From an uncultured Clostridia bacterium (GTDB taxonomy: Bacteria > Bacillota > Clostridia > Oscillospirales > CAG-272), in NCBI GenBank assembly GCA_904502015.1, contig CAJGEA010000019.1:1-19683 (forward strand): 19,683 bases of DNA, given 5' to 3'. The first letter of the stretch is position 1. Each line of letters begins with the position of its first letter. This document shows, in pieces, positions 1 to 7,539 of the stretch. The notes below the pieces were generated by a model, which had not been told where the DNA came from, searched no databases, and worked only from the letters and a program-made list of their open reading frames with translations. The position numbers were made by a program, and so were the translations under genes.

Positions 1-495
1 CACAGACAGCGCGATGACGATCCAGCCGAGGATCACCAGCAGCCAATGGATGACGGTAAAGGCGATATTAAGCAGAGCGGGCACAAAGAACAGGAGCACC
101 ACACCGAGGATGATGCGGATCAGCTCGCGCTTGAACTGCTCCCCCTTGCGATCCGCCAGAATCACGCGGATCAGCGGCAGAATGATGAGGTAGATGCCCA
201 CGATGGCCACGAGAACCATGCCCTGATAGCAGATCATAGCCACGCCGAGTCCAATGCCAAGCAGGGCGCAGACGAGGTCAAACACGCCCGTGGGCTTTCC
301 GATATTGGCAATACCCGAGATCAGACCGGGGATATTGCCGATCACAATGAAAATACCGTAAATGATAATGCCCCACTTAATGATGGTCTGCACGGTTTCG
401 GGCTTCAACAGCATACCCAAAACGAGAAGCAGGACACCGAGGAGAATGCCGATCACCATAACGGTGATGCGATAGGTCAAAAGAGTTTTTTTCAT
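1..495 (-). CDS. Multi-pass membrane protein, partial (C-terminus beyond window edge)
   Basis: An open frame starts at ATG 495 (MKKTLLTYRIT) and runs without a stop for 165 codons to the window edge, so the C-terminus is missing. The protein is almost entirely hydrophobic, with about five or six membrane segments (roughly residues 10-30, 38-60, 70-88, 90-110, 125-145 and 150 onward) and short charged loops such as ADRKGEQFKRE near residue 115. The pattern of glycine-rich helices resembles DUF308/HdeD-like small membrane proteins, but that is a fold-level guess and no function is claimed. It starts 2 nt after the coaD stop codon and has an AAGGGAAG-like ribosome binding site, so it is probably the last visible gene of the uvrC-rsmD-coaD operon. 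Confidence 0.75.
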   Translation of the reverse strand, partial: MKKTLLTYRITVMVIGILLGVLLLVLGMLLKPETVQTIIKWGIIIYGIFIVIGNIPGLISGIANIGKPTGVFDLVCALLGIGLGVAMICYQGMVLVAIVGIYLIILPLIRVILADRKGEQFKRELIRIILGVVLLFFVPALLNIAFTVIHWLLVILGWIVIALSV

Positions 496-497
496 AG

Positions 498-1022
498 TCA
501 GTTCTTCCCTTCTACTTCCAAATGTAAATTCTCCGCGATCCATGCGGATACAGTCTGTGGCAAATAGGCTTCCACACTCTCCCCCGACTCCAAGCGCTGA
601 CGCACCAACGTGGAGCTGACGCCGTCAAACGAGGGTGACGCGGGCATATAGAGTGTTTCGGCACGGGGGTTGTGAGCGCGGTTCCACAGCGCGTGTTTTT
701 GCTCGTACTCGAAATCCACCGCGGTTCGCACGCCCTTGACGATGCCGTCAATGCTCTGCGCGTCCACCACGTCAATGAGCCGTCCCCCCGCCGAGATGAC
801 CTCGACGTTCGGAAGCTCGGCGCAGGCAAGGCGGGCAAGGTGACAGCGCTCCTCTTGGGTAAACATATAGCGCTTGGGAGTGACGCCGCTGACGTAATTC
901 TGCATATCGTTGGTCATAACGGCAACAACGACGTGCGGAAACAGGTGGGCAGCGCGGCGGATGATATCCATGTGCCCCACGGTGATGGGATCAAAGCTCC
1001 CCGGAATGAGAACGCGCTCCAT
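498..1022 (-). CDS. coaD: Phosphopantetheine adenylyltransferase
   Basis: CoaD transfers AMP from ATP to 4'-phosphopantetheine to make dephospho-CoA, the penultimate step of coenzyme A synthesis, in the cytoplasm. The 174-residue product opens with the family signature PGSFDPITVGH (residues 7-17, with the TxGH nucleotidyltransferase motif at 14-17). It also carries KGVRTAVDFEYEQ (96-108) and VSSTLVRQ (135-142), which match the substrate- and ATP-binding blocks of the family. The length is slightly above the usual ~160. The start at 1022 is fixed by the motif lying right after it. The gene begins 1 nt after the rsmD stop, and the rsmD-coaD order is a widespread conserved pair, which supports both calls. 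Confidence 0.97.
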   Translation of the reverse strand: MERVLIPGSFDPITVGHMDIIRRAAHLFPHVVVAVMTNDMQNYVSGVTPKRYMFTQEERCHLARLACAELPNVEVISAGGRLIDVVDAQSIDGIVKGVRTAVDFEYEQKHALWNRAHNPRAETLYMPASPSFDGVSSTLVRQRLESGESVEAYLPQTVSAWIAENLHLEVEGKN

Positions 1023-1023
1023 A

Positions 1024-1602
1024 TCACGCCTCCCGCCCCTTGGCTATGGGGGTGAGCACCGTGACGTACGCCCTGCCGTACTGCACCGTTTTGAGAACCT
1101 CAAAGCGGTGCAGCAAGGGATTGTCCACGCCCAGCGGATTCGGTTCACCGCTCTCGCAGATGATCTTGCAATGGGGCCCCAGCAGGCGGTTATCCACCAG
1201 CGCCTCCACCGCCGCACGGCAGGCGTTCATGGCGTAGGGGGGATCAATGAACACAATGTCAAACATATCGCGTCCCCGACGCTGGCGGGTAAACTCGGCG
1301 AAATCCGAGCAAACGATCGTGCAATCGTCGGAAAGGCGGGTCTTCTCGGCGTTGCGGCGAATGACCGCCACAGCGTCCTTGGACTGATCCACGAGCACGG
1401 CGTGCTCGGCTCCGCGCGATACCGCCTCAAGTCCCATCTGACCCGAGCCGGCGAACAGATCCAGCACGCGCCGCCCCTCGATCTCGAATTGCAGCATGGA
1501 GAAGATGGCCTGCTTGGCGCGCTCGGAGGTGGGCCTGGTCATGTCCCCTTCCAGTGTATCCAGCTTGATGCCGCGTGCGCGGCCCGTAATAATGCGCATC
1601 AT
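1024..1602 (-). CDS. rsmD: 16S rRNA (guanine(966)-N(2))-methyltransferase
   Basis: RsmD methylates G966 of 16S rRNA in the small ribosomal subunit using S-adenosylmethionine. The 192-residue protein shows the family N-terminus MRIITGRARG, then RPTSERAKQAIF (23-34), the SAM-binding loop DLFAGSGQMGLEA (48-60) and the catalytic DPPY (120-123). The start codon ATG at 1602 overlaps the uvrC stop codon in an ATGA arrangement. An AAAGGAG site lies 8 nt upstream inside the end of uvrC, so translation is probably coupled. A second ATG directly follows the first; I kept the upstream one because of the overlap and spacing. Confidence 0.96.
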   Translation of the reverse strand: MMRIITGRARGIKLDTLEGDMTRPTSERAKQAIFSMLQFEIEGRRVLDLFAGSGQMGLEAVSRGAEHAVLVDQSKDAVAVIRRNAEKTRLSDDCTIVCSDFAEFTRQRRGRDMFDIVFIDPPYAMNACRAAVEALVDNRLLGPHCKIICESGEPNPLGVDNPLLHRFEVLKTVQYGRAYVTVLTPIAKGREA

Positions 1603-3449
1603 GTTGATGACTCCTTTGGATGAAAATGGAGGTAAATGTTTTGTGCGTCGGTATGAGAAATGCCCGACACGGCAGCAAGCTCCTCCTCGGTGGCAGCCTT
1701 GACACCCATAATGCCGCCAAACGCCTTGAGCAGTTTTTTAGCTTTGGCATCCCCGATGCCGCGGATCTTGGTAAGGGAAGAATGGGTGAGCGTTTTGCGC
1801 TTGGCGGCGTCCATACGGGACACGGTAAAACGGTGAACCTCCTCCTGGATGCGGTAAATCAGCATGAACACCTGATTCTCCCGCGCGATACTGATCTCCT
1901 CCCGATCGGTACACAACGCGCGCGTTTTATGAAAATCATCCTTGACCATACCGAACACGGGGATATCCAGCCCTCGCTCGTCGAGCAGGGCGCGGACGGT
2001 GGAAACGTGTCCCCGACCGCCATCCAGTAGAATAAGGTCAGGTAGGCGGGCAAACGAGCCCTCCTCGTCAGACAGATGATCCAGGCGACGGCCGAGGGCC
2101 TCGCGCATAGCACCATAGTCATCGGTGGTACCGTCCAGCGATTTGATTTTAAAATAGCGGTAATCCGAGCGGCTGAATTTGCCCTCGTCGCAGACGATCA
2201 TGCCTGCCGTGATATGCTCGGTACCCAGATTGGAGATATCGTACGACTCAATACGGGCAGGGTAACTGCCCAAGCCCAGGAGTTCGGACAGGCGCACAAG
2301 CGCCCCCTCATCCCGCTCGGCATCCAGTCGGTAGCGGCGGATTTTCTCAGCGGCGTTGGAGCAGACCAGCTCGCACAGGGTTTTGGACGGCCCACGCTCG
2401 GGTGTACGAAGGCTCACCTTATGCCCCGCCATATCCGAGAGAATGCGGGAAAGTCCCGTCAGCTCCTCCTCATCAAGAGCAAAGGACAGCAGAATTTGTT
2501 TAGGAATATACTCGCGCACGCGGTAGTGCTCACAGATGAACGCGCCCACGGTTTCCAGATCCAGAATGCGCTCTGCCCCCGCCACGTAGTCTTCTTTATC
2601 CACCACGGCACCGCCGCGGATGTAAAAGACCGACACGCAGGAGGTAACGTCGTCGCTCGCGTAGCCAATGACATCCTGCTCGGTTTCGGGAGACGCGACA
2701 ACGGTTTGCTTCTGATGCAGGCGATCCAGCGCGGCGATGGTATCCCGACAGCGCGCCGCCGCCTCAAAGCGCTCGGCCTCGGCGTGGGCGTACATTTGCT
2801 CGGTGAGGTCGCGCTTGACCTTGGCGGTGTGCCCGCGCAGGATATCGGCGGCGAGGTTGACGGTTTCAGAAAATTCCGCTTCGCTGACCTTGCCCGTGCA
2901 GGGGCCGCTGCACCGCCCCATCTGGTAGTACAGGCAGGGACGTTCCTTGCCGATGTCACGGGGGAAACGGCGGTTGCAGAACGGCAGCGCCAGAGTGCGG
3001 CGCAGGGTGTCGATCACCGAGAAAACGGTGGACGTGCCCGAATACGGGCCGAAATACCGTCCGCGGTCCCGATCCCGCTTGCGTGTCATGACAAGGCGCG
3101 GATAGGGCTCGTCTGTGATCTTGATATACGGGTAGGATTTGGCATCCTTGAGTCGGATGTTATACTTGGGGTTGTGTTGCTTGATGAGGGTGTTTTCCAG
3201 CGTGAGCGCCTCCATCTCGGTGTCGCACAGAAAGTACTCGAAATCCTGCACGGAGGCAACCATGCGGGCAGTCTTGATATTCTTCTCGCCGTTCTGGAAA
3301 TACTGGGACACGCGGTTCTTGAGCTTGCGGGATTTACCTACGTACACCACGCCCCCGCCGCGATCCTTCATGATATACACGCCCGGGGTCAGGGGCAGCG
3401 TGTTGGCTTTCTCCAGCAGTCGCTTGCGATCCTCCTCGCGTATCGGCAC
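1599..3449 (-). CDS. uvrC: UvrABC system protein C (excinuclease subunit C)
   Basis: UvrC makes both incisions around a DNA lesion after UvrB is loaded in nucleotide excision repair. With the start used here the protein has 616 residues. It contains the GIY-YIG nuclease (TPGVYIMKD...VVYVGKSRK, ~21-42); a cysteine cluster C158, C172, C180, C184 matching the Fe-S ligand pattern described for UvrC; a UVR motif for UvrB contact (~211-243); the RNase H-like 5' nuclease with D404 (SYDISN), D476 (LLDGG) and H507 (DDFHKT); and a C-terminal helix-hairpin-helix region (~557-606). I chose GTG at 3449, preceded by a GGAAGGGGGGAG site. A longer reading from ATG 3521 would begin within the last bases of the ptsH terminator region and add 24 unrelated residues. 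The stop overlaps the rsmD start. Confidence 0.96.
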   Translation of the reverse strand: MPIREEDRKRLLEKANTLPLTPGVYIMKDRGGGVVYVGKSRKLKNRVSQYFQNGEKNIKTARMVASVQDFEYFLCDTEMEALTLENTLIKQHNPKYNIRLKDAKSYPYIKITDEPYPRLVMTRKRDRDRGRYFGPYSGTSTVFSVIDTLRRTLALPFCNRRFPRDIGKERPCLYYQMGRCSGPCTGKVSEAEFSETVNLAADILRGHTAKVKRDLTEQMYAHAEAERFEAAARCRDTIAALDRLHQKQTVVASPETEQDVIGYASDDVTSCVSVFYIRGGAVVDKEDYVAGAERILDLETVGAFICEHYRVREYIPKQILLSFALDEEELTGLSRILSDMAGHKVSLRTPERGPSKTLCELVCSNAAEKIRRYRLDAERDEGALVRLSELLGLGSYPARIESYDISNLGTEHITAGMIVCDEGKFSRSDYRYFKIKSLDGTTDDYGAMREALGRRLDHLSDEEGSFARLPDLILLDGGRGHVSTVRALLDERGLDIPVFGMVKDDFHKTRALCTDREEISIARENQVFMLIYRIQEEVHRFTVSRMDAAKRKTLTHSSLTKIRGIGDAKAKKLLKAFGGIMGVKAATEEELAAVSGISHTDAQNIYLHFHPKESST

Positions 3450-3462
3450 AGCACTCCCCCCT

Positions 3463-3518
3463 TCCCAAAAATAAAAGGTGCGGGCTCCCATGCCCTCATG
3501 GGTATCGCTCGCACCTTT
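3463..3518 (-). terminator. Intrinsic terminator between ptsH and uvrC
   Basis: On the minus strand the arms AAAGGTGCG and CGCACCTTT (plus-strand 3510-3518 and 3474-3482) pair perfectly. A second nested stem, CCCATG/CATGGG, lies in the loop, and the run TTTTATTTTT follows at about 3464-3473. This is a typical Rho-independent terminator for ptsH. Its U-tract runs directly into the ribosome binding site of uvrC, so it is either leaky or acts as a leader hairpin for uvrC. Confidence 0.85.
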
Positions 3519-3568
3519 CACGGCTCTATGTTACTATGTTTGATTGATATGTGGCCGATATGGCTCGC

Positions 3569-3832
3569 TTACTCGGCAAAGCCCGAGTTGATGAGGGCAG
3601 ACAGACCCTCCAGAGCGGCTTCCTCGTCCTGGCCATCGGCCGTGAGCTTGATGGTCATTCCCTTAGCAATACCGAGCGACAGAACGCCGAGCAGACTCTT
3701 GGCATTGACCTTTCGATCGTCCTTTTCGACCATAATGGTACACTTATAGGTGTTCGCCTTCTGGATAAAGAAAGTTGCGGGGCGGGCATGGAGTCCGCTT
3801 GCGTTGGTGACGACGACTTCACAGTTTTTCAT
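3569..3832 (-). CDS. ptsH: Phosphocarrier protein HPr
   Basis: HPr carries phosphate from enzyme I to sugar-specific EIIA proteins in the phosphotransferase system. In Firmicutes it also acts as a CcpA co-regulator when phosphorylated on Ser46 by HprK. The 87-residue product has the active-site motif SGLHARPA with His15 and the regulatory segment NAKSLLGVLSLG with Ser46 at the canonical position, so both roles are chemically possible. The start ATG 3832 gives the canonical numbering and follows an AGGAG site 10 nt upstream. An in-frame ATG eight codons earlier would shift His15 and Ser46. No enzyme I, HprK or EII gene lies in the window. It has its own promoter and terminator and looks monocistronic. 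Confidence 0.96.
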   Translation of the reverse strand: MKNCEVVVTNASGLHARPATFFIQKANTYKCTIMVEKDDRKVNAKSLLGVLSLGIAKGMTIKLTADGQDEEAALEGLSALINSGFAE

Positions 3833-3899
3833 TTCATCAAATCTCCTGTCAATCAAAGATCAGACACAGCGCAGCTTTGGTCGAAAGAACGCTCTTGTC

Positions 3900-3951
3900 G
3901 GTGCCCGTAGGGATGGCCCGTTAGGATTGCCCTTTGGGACTGCCCTTTGGG
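3900..3951. repeat. Four 13-bp tandem repeats in the ptsH leader
   Basis: Four contiguous 13-bp units lie at 3900-3912, 3913-3925, 3926-3938 and 3939-3951. On the plus strand they read GGTGCCCGTAGGG, ATGGCCCGTTAGG, ATTGCCCTTTGGG and ACTGCCCTTTGGG. Each holds a GCCC/GGG mini-palindrome. They fall in the untranslated leader of ptsH, between its promoter and ribosome binding site. Confidence 0.85.
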
Positions 3952-3978
3952 CATGGCAATTACTTTTTTACATAATGT

Positions 3979-4007
3979 AGTATACCAAAAATCCCGACAT
4001 AAATCAA
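3979..4007 (-). promoter_or_regulatory. SigA-type promoter of ptsH
   Basis: On the minus strand TTGATT (-35, 4002-4007) and TATACT (-10, 3979-3984) are separated by exactly 17 bp. Transcription would start near 3972 and produce a leader of about 140 nt carrying the 13-bp repeats. No -10/-35 pair of similar quality was seen elsewhere in this intergenic stretch. Confidence 0.75.
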
Positions 4008-4063
4008 GCGTCAATGTTGAGGATTTTTCACACTTACAAAGTCGTTTTTTGATCATTTTCCAC

Positions 4064-4088
4064 AAAAATCGAACCCGTCACTCACGGG
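4064..4088 (-). terminator. Probable intrinsic terminator of the rimM-trmD operon
   Basis: On the minus strand CCCGT and ACGGG (4084-4088 and 4074-4078) form a short GC-rich stem with a 5-nt loop that overlaps the stop codon of the upstream gene. ATTTTT follows four bases later. The stem has only 5 bp, so this is weaker than the other terminators in the window. Confidence 0.5.
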
Positions 4089-4617
4089 GGCTGATCTCGG
4101 TGATACGCAAGGTGAGATAGGCGCGATCAGTACGAACCTCGACCACGCTTCCCGGAGTCAGATAGCGGCCGCTTCCCGAAACGAGAAGCCCGCCGTCCTG
4201 CATAACGGCATCGGCGCAGACGAAGCATCCTTGCGCGGGGATAAATTCAGACGTGTCGTTCTGATCCGCGGGCAGGGGGGTGAGGGCAACGCGGTATCCG
4301 TCACCTTCCGTATCGCGGTACACGCCCATATAGCCCAGCTTGACGTCATTCTCATACAAGTACACCGAATCAAATCCGCTGACCTCGGCGAGCACGTCGC
4401 GGTGCGCTTCGTCAACCGCGAAAAATACGTCGTAGATGGTTTGCGGAGTGTCATCCATGCGGGACTGAAACGCGTACACCACGCGGTACACGAGCGCGCC
4501 CACGATCAGAATCGCCAAAAGAAGAATCACCGTATCCATTACCGACCACTTCCCTTTTCGGAGCGCGTTTCTATCAGTAACGGTGTGAGGAGAATTAACC
4601 AAAGGTTTCATAATCAT
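4078..4617 (-). CDS. Single-pass membrane protein resembling DUF4330 (second of a pair)
   Basis: The 179-residue product has a short basic cytoplasmic N-terminus ending in RKGKWS, one membrane helix (VMDTVILLLAILIVGALVY, ~26-44) and an extracytoplasmic domain of ~130 residues. The basic-then-'MD-hydrophobic' entry and the C-terminal stretch RYLTPGSVVEVRTDRAYLTL (151-170) resemble DUF4330 proteins, whose function is not established. The gene upstream encodes a second protein of the same layout, so the two are probably distant paralogues. Two starts, ATG 4617 and ATG 4611, are possible; both have weak ribosome binding sites. It is the last gene of the rimM-trmD operon. Identification rests on pattern memory and needs a profile search. 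Confidence 0.75.
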   Translation of the reverse strand: MIMKPLVNSPHTVTDRNALRKGKWSVMDTVILLLAILIVGALVYRVVYAFQSRMDDTPQTIYDVFFAVDEAHRDVLAEVSGFDSVYLYENDVKLGYMGVYRDTEGDGYRVALTPLPADQNDTSEFIPAQGCFVCADAVMQDGGLLVSGSGRYLTPGSVVEVRTDRAYLTLRITEISPRE

Positions 4618-4624
4618 ATCCGTG

Positions 4625-4645
4625 AGCCCTGCCGCGGCGAGGGCT
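4625..4645. repeat. GC-rich palindrome before the second DUF4330-like gene
   Basis: AGCCCT (4625-4630) and AGGGCT (4640-4645) flank the self-complementary core GCCGCGGC. The palindrome sits in the 72-nt gap between the two DUF4330-like genes, just upstream of the downstream start codon. The AGGG that could act as its ribosome binding site lies inside the stem. No U-tract follows, so it is not a terminator. Confidence 0.5.
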
Positions 4646-4689
4646 TCCTTTCCATTCCGTGTTGAAATCCGTATCAGACGTGCTAAGCA

Positions 4690-5466
4690 TCATCCCTGCG
4701 CGTCGGGATCGATCTGGACGGTTTCCTGCTCGGGCAGCGTGATCTCCGCCGTATCCTCTGCCGTTTCCTCGACAAGAGGATCGTCCAGCGAGATGATCCA
4801 GCCCTCAGCGGTCAGACCCGCCAGACGGTACTCGCTTTTAAGGCCTGCCAAAAGGCGGGTTTCCCCCAAGCGGTATCCCTTGCCCTCTCGGTAGAGGGCG
4901 TCGGCCTCCACGGTGAGATACAGGGTGAGGCTGTTCTGTCCGTCCTCGCGGGCAACCAGAACGGTTTGCACGTCGGTAACCGTACCCAGCAGATCTGCCG
5001 AATCACTGCCCGAATTCCAGATGGAATTATGAACGAAGGTGGGACGGCCGTCCTGACCGTACTTGACGATACCGGGATCAATACCCTCCATTTCGACGTA
5101 ATACGTGATGGAGCGCACCTCCCACGTGGGAGCATACGCTTCCTTGATGGTTGTGTAGCCAAACCAAGCGCCCACACCGATACCGATCAGCACGAGAACG
5201 ATCAGCACATCCACCACGATGGGCAGAGCGCGCCGGCCCGCTGGGCGGTTACCGCTCGCTCTCTCGGTTTCGGGGCGGCCCCCCCCTTCGGCGTTCTCAC
5301 GGCCTTCGCGCACCGCGCGGTCTTCGCGCACCGCGCGGTCTTCGCGTGCCACTCGATTTGCGGAGGCGCGGTCGGTGAGCACCGACGCCTTGGAGTCGCG
5401 GTCGTTGGGATTTTGATAGGAAGAAGCCATACCGATGACCATAGCCTTCACGAATCGCAAAGGCAT
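4690..5466 (-). CDS. Single-pass membrane protein resembling DUF4330 (first of a pair)
   Basis: The 258-residue reading has a highly charged, low-complexity cytoplasmic N-terminus (~18-80, rich in R, E, D and G, with AVREDR repeated). One membrane helix follows (LPIVVDVLIVLVLIGIGVGA, 81-100), then an extracytoplasmic domain of ~155 residues ending in an acidic tail. The helix context (RR...VVDVLIVLVL) and the segment GETRLLAGLKSEYRLAGLT (201-219) align in style with the neighbouring DUF4330-like protein. The start is uncertain. ATG 5466 has AAAGG touching it, TTG 5460 has that site at 5-6 nt, and ATG 5430 (MASSYQNPND) would give a natural N-terminus. It lies 32 nt after the O-antigen-ligase-like gene, so the two are probably co-transcribed. 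No function is known. Confidence 0.75.
   Translation of the reverse strand: MPLRFVKAMVIGMASSYQNPNDRDSKASVLTDRASANRVAREDRAVREDRAVREGRENAEGGGRPETERASGNRPAGRRALPIVVDVLIVLVLIGIGVGAWFGYTTIKEAYAPTWEVRSITYYVEMEGIDPGIVKYGQDGRPTFVHNSIWNSGSDSADLLGTVTDVQTVLVAREDGQNSLTLYLTVEADALYREGKGYRLGETRLLAGLKSEYRLAGLTAEGWIISLDDPLVEETAEDTAEITLPEQETVQIDPDAQG
5311..5346. repeat. Two exact 18-bp direct repeats inside a coding region
   Basis: CACCGCGCGGTCTTCGCG occurs twice back to back at 5311-5328 and 5329-5346, preceded by a partial copy. On the coding (minus) strand it encodes repeated AVREDR in the charged N-terminus of the first DUF4330-like protein. Because the unit is a multiple of 3, copy-number change would keep the frame. 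Confidence 0.85.
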
Positions 5467-5498
5467 CCTTTCTTATCTTACTCAATGGAAAAAACGAA

Positions 5499-7499
5499 TT
5501 ACATACCGATGCGGTACATCCGATCCTCGCGAGTGTGGTCTCCTGCGGGATCGACGGTCAGCACATCGTGCTCCTCAAACAGAATATTCTCATACGCGCT
5601 GCACAGCGCCACAGCGAGCAAAAGCGTAAAGAAAACGCGCGGTGTGCCCGAAAAGCTGCGGACGGTGCCGAGAATCAGCACCGACACAACGCTGCCGAGT
5701 CCGCCCAGAATGAGCGCCCGCGAGCTTTGGGAGGCGGCATGGCGGATGCAGGACAAGCTTTTCTGTACGAACAGGAAAAGCACAAGAGCGAGAAGCAAAA
5801 GACCGCACCAGCCGTGGGATAGGAGAACGTCCAAATAGAGATTGCCTGCGTTTGAGGCGAAGGTCAGACCCGACGGCATGTAGGAGGGACACACAGCAGC
5901 GAAGGAATCGGATCCTACGCCAATGCCGAACGGATGATCGGCGATCATGCGCCACACGCCCTGCCGCAGGCTATCCTGCGCCGGCGTTTTGGCAGCGAAC
6001 CAATCCCACGCAAGGAGTGCCGATGAGGGAAACAAGTAGTCCGCCCACACATACGCGCAGCCCAGCGCGGGCAACGCCAGCGTTCCCACTGCCAACGCCT
6101 TGTGACTATACAGCAGGAAGAAGAAGCAAGAGCAAATGAAAATGCAAAGAAGCGTACTGTCGGCGTGGGAAATAACAACCAGCAAAACATTCGCTACCAT
6201 AAGCAGGATCAGACTAAGGGTACGAAGCAGGCGTTTCGTATGGAGCAGAAACGCAAAGAGCCACGGGAATGTGATGACAAGGAAAAGCTCGGAGTGAGCA
6301 GCCCACAAGCCCGACAAGGCACCCATGCCGCGCTCAAACGCGTCCACCAGCAAATCTCCCGCGCGCGAGCCCTCCAGCCACGAGAGAGCGTCTACGGGGA
6401 TCATACGCACGTAGCCCAGAACCGTAACCACTACCACCGAGGACAGGACACCGCCCAGGCAACGGGCGATGTGCGCTCGGGTGGTCATGAGATTCACGAT
6501 CAGAAAATAATCACTCAGAAAGAGGACGATCAGTCCCGTGTATACCACGGTGTCGGTGGTCACCGCCGCGCCCGTAAAGCAGGAGATCAGCAGGAACGCG
6601 CCAAGGACGAGCACCGCCCAATCCAGAAGCCCCATGCGCATGGTGCGATGCAGGAACAGGAGTTTATGGATATAACTGATCCACGTCAGCAAAATCGCAA
6701 TGGCAAGTACCAGCATGAACCGACGGTCCAGCCAGATCAGGGGCAGCATGGAGGTAGAAAGGATCACGCCTGCCTCGGGATACGCAAAGATCATACCGAC
6801 CACCGCCACGAGCACCCCCATAAGAGGCACGGTAAACGGATGCGTCAGGTAGGATACGGCGGCGGCAGGGATGGCCAGCAATACCGACACGAAAAACCAC
6901 ACGGGACGGGGCTTCGGGGCACTCCGATCCGCGCGGGCCAGCCGCTCGGAGGGGATACCGAGCCCACCTGTCAGACACCTTCGCATAATGCGACCTTCCC
7001 CCAGCACGCGCCGCAGGGGCTTAGGGGAAAGCGTCAGCGGTACGGACACCGCGAAAATCGCCATGTAGCAAAGGAGATGTACCCACGAAACGCCCAGGCC
7101 GGAATCGAGATACGGAGCGGCAAAGTACAGAACGATGCCGAACAGACTGCAGCACAAGCCAAAGACGCCGTAACAGCGCAGAGGCGCATCAAACAGCACG
7201 CTGAACACGCGGTGCAAAAGTGCGGTCACGCGCGCCGATTCCAAAGCGTCCACAGCGCGAATGCGCGCGGAGGACACAGGGCGGCAACGGTCGCGCCCCT
7301 CCACCCGCCGCCCGCGGTAGACAAGATTCTCTACCGAACGGTAGGAGGTCAAAAGCCGTCCCAGCCACGAGCGGATGACACGGTTATACAGCGCACTCGC
7401 GCCTCGCACAAGACCGCTCCACAGCACGGTACGGCGACGGTGCGGCATGACCGTGCCGTCAGGCACAGACGTAGTGGTTTTCTTGGAATCCTCGGTCAT
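5499..7499 (-). CDS. O-antigen ligase / polysaccharide polymerase-like membrane protein
   Basis: The 666-residue protein is an integral membrane protein. It has a long basic cytoplasmic N-terminus (~1-105), then ~12 or more hydrophobic helices between residues 106 and 640, and a short charged tail. The segment RMIADHPFGIGVGSDSF (517-533), a large loop, then SNAGNLYLDVLLSHGWCGLL (549-568) is the layout of the Wzy_C / O-antigen ligase family. That family joins lipid-linked glycan chains to one another or to an acceptor on the outer face of the membrane. The substrate cannot be read from sequence; in a Gram-positive cell it would be a wall or capsule glycan. The start ATG 7499 has AAAGGAGG 7 nt upstream. 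It follows trmD by 40 nt and precedes two DUF4330-like genes. Confidence 0.82.
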   Translation of the reverse strand: MTEDSKKTTTSVPDGTVMPHRRRTVLWSGLVRGASALYNRVIRSWLGRLLTSYRSVENLVYRGRRVEGRDRCRPVSSARIRAVDALESARVTALLHRVFSVLFDAPLRCYGVFGLCCSLFGIVLYFAAPYLDSGLGVSWVHLLCYMAIFAVSVPLTLSPKPLRRVLGEGRIMRRCLTGGLGIPSERLARADRSAPKPRPVWFFVSVLLAIPAAAVSYLTHPFTVPLMGVLVAVVGMIFAYPEAGVILSTSMLPLIWLDRRFMLVLAIAILLTWISYIHKLLFLHRTMRMGLLDWAVLVLGAFLLISCFTGAAVTTDTVVYTGLIVLFLSDYFLIVNLMTTRAHIARCLGGVLSSVVVVTVLGYVRMIPVDALSWLEGSRAGDLLVDAFERGMGALSGLWAAHSELFLVITFPWLFAFLLHTKRLLRTLSLILLMVANVLLVVISHADSTLLCIFICSCFFFLLYSHKALAVGTLALPALGCAYVWADYLFPSSALLAWDWFAAKTPAQDSLRQGVWRMIADHPFGIGVGSDSFAAVCPSYMPSGLTFASNAGNLYLDVLLSHGWCGLLLLALVLFLFVQKSLSCIRHAASQSSRALILGGLGSVVSVLILGTVRSFSGTPRVFFTLLLAVALCSAYENILFEEHDVLTVDPAGDHTREDRMYRIGM

Positions 7500-7539
7500 G
7501 GAGCCGCCTCCTTTCGGTATCAGTTATAATCAGAAAAAA

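Noticed and set aside
2076..3749. Long plus-strand open frame of 557 codons opposite uvrC and ptsH
   Set aside because: It is antisense to two well-supported genes, has no family motifs, and arises from GC-rich third codon positions. Similar shadows lie opposite citrate synthase (9139-10488), the O-antigen-ligase-like gene (6102-7529) and hflX (17878-19029).
3853..4065. Small minus-strand frame of 70 codons between ptsH and the DUF4330-like gene
   Set aside because: It spans the ptsH promoter and the 13-bp repeats, lacks a ribosome binding site and has no protein-like composition.
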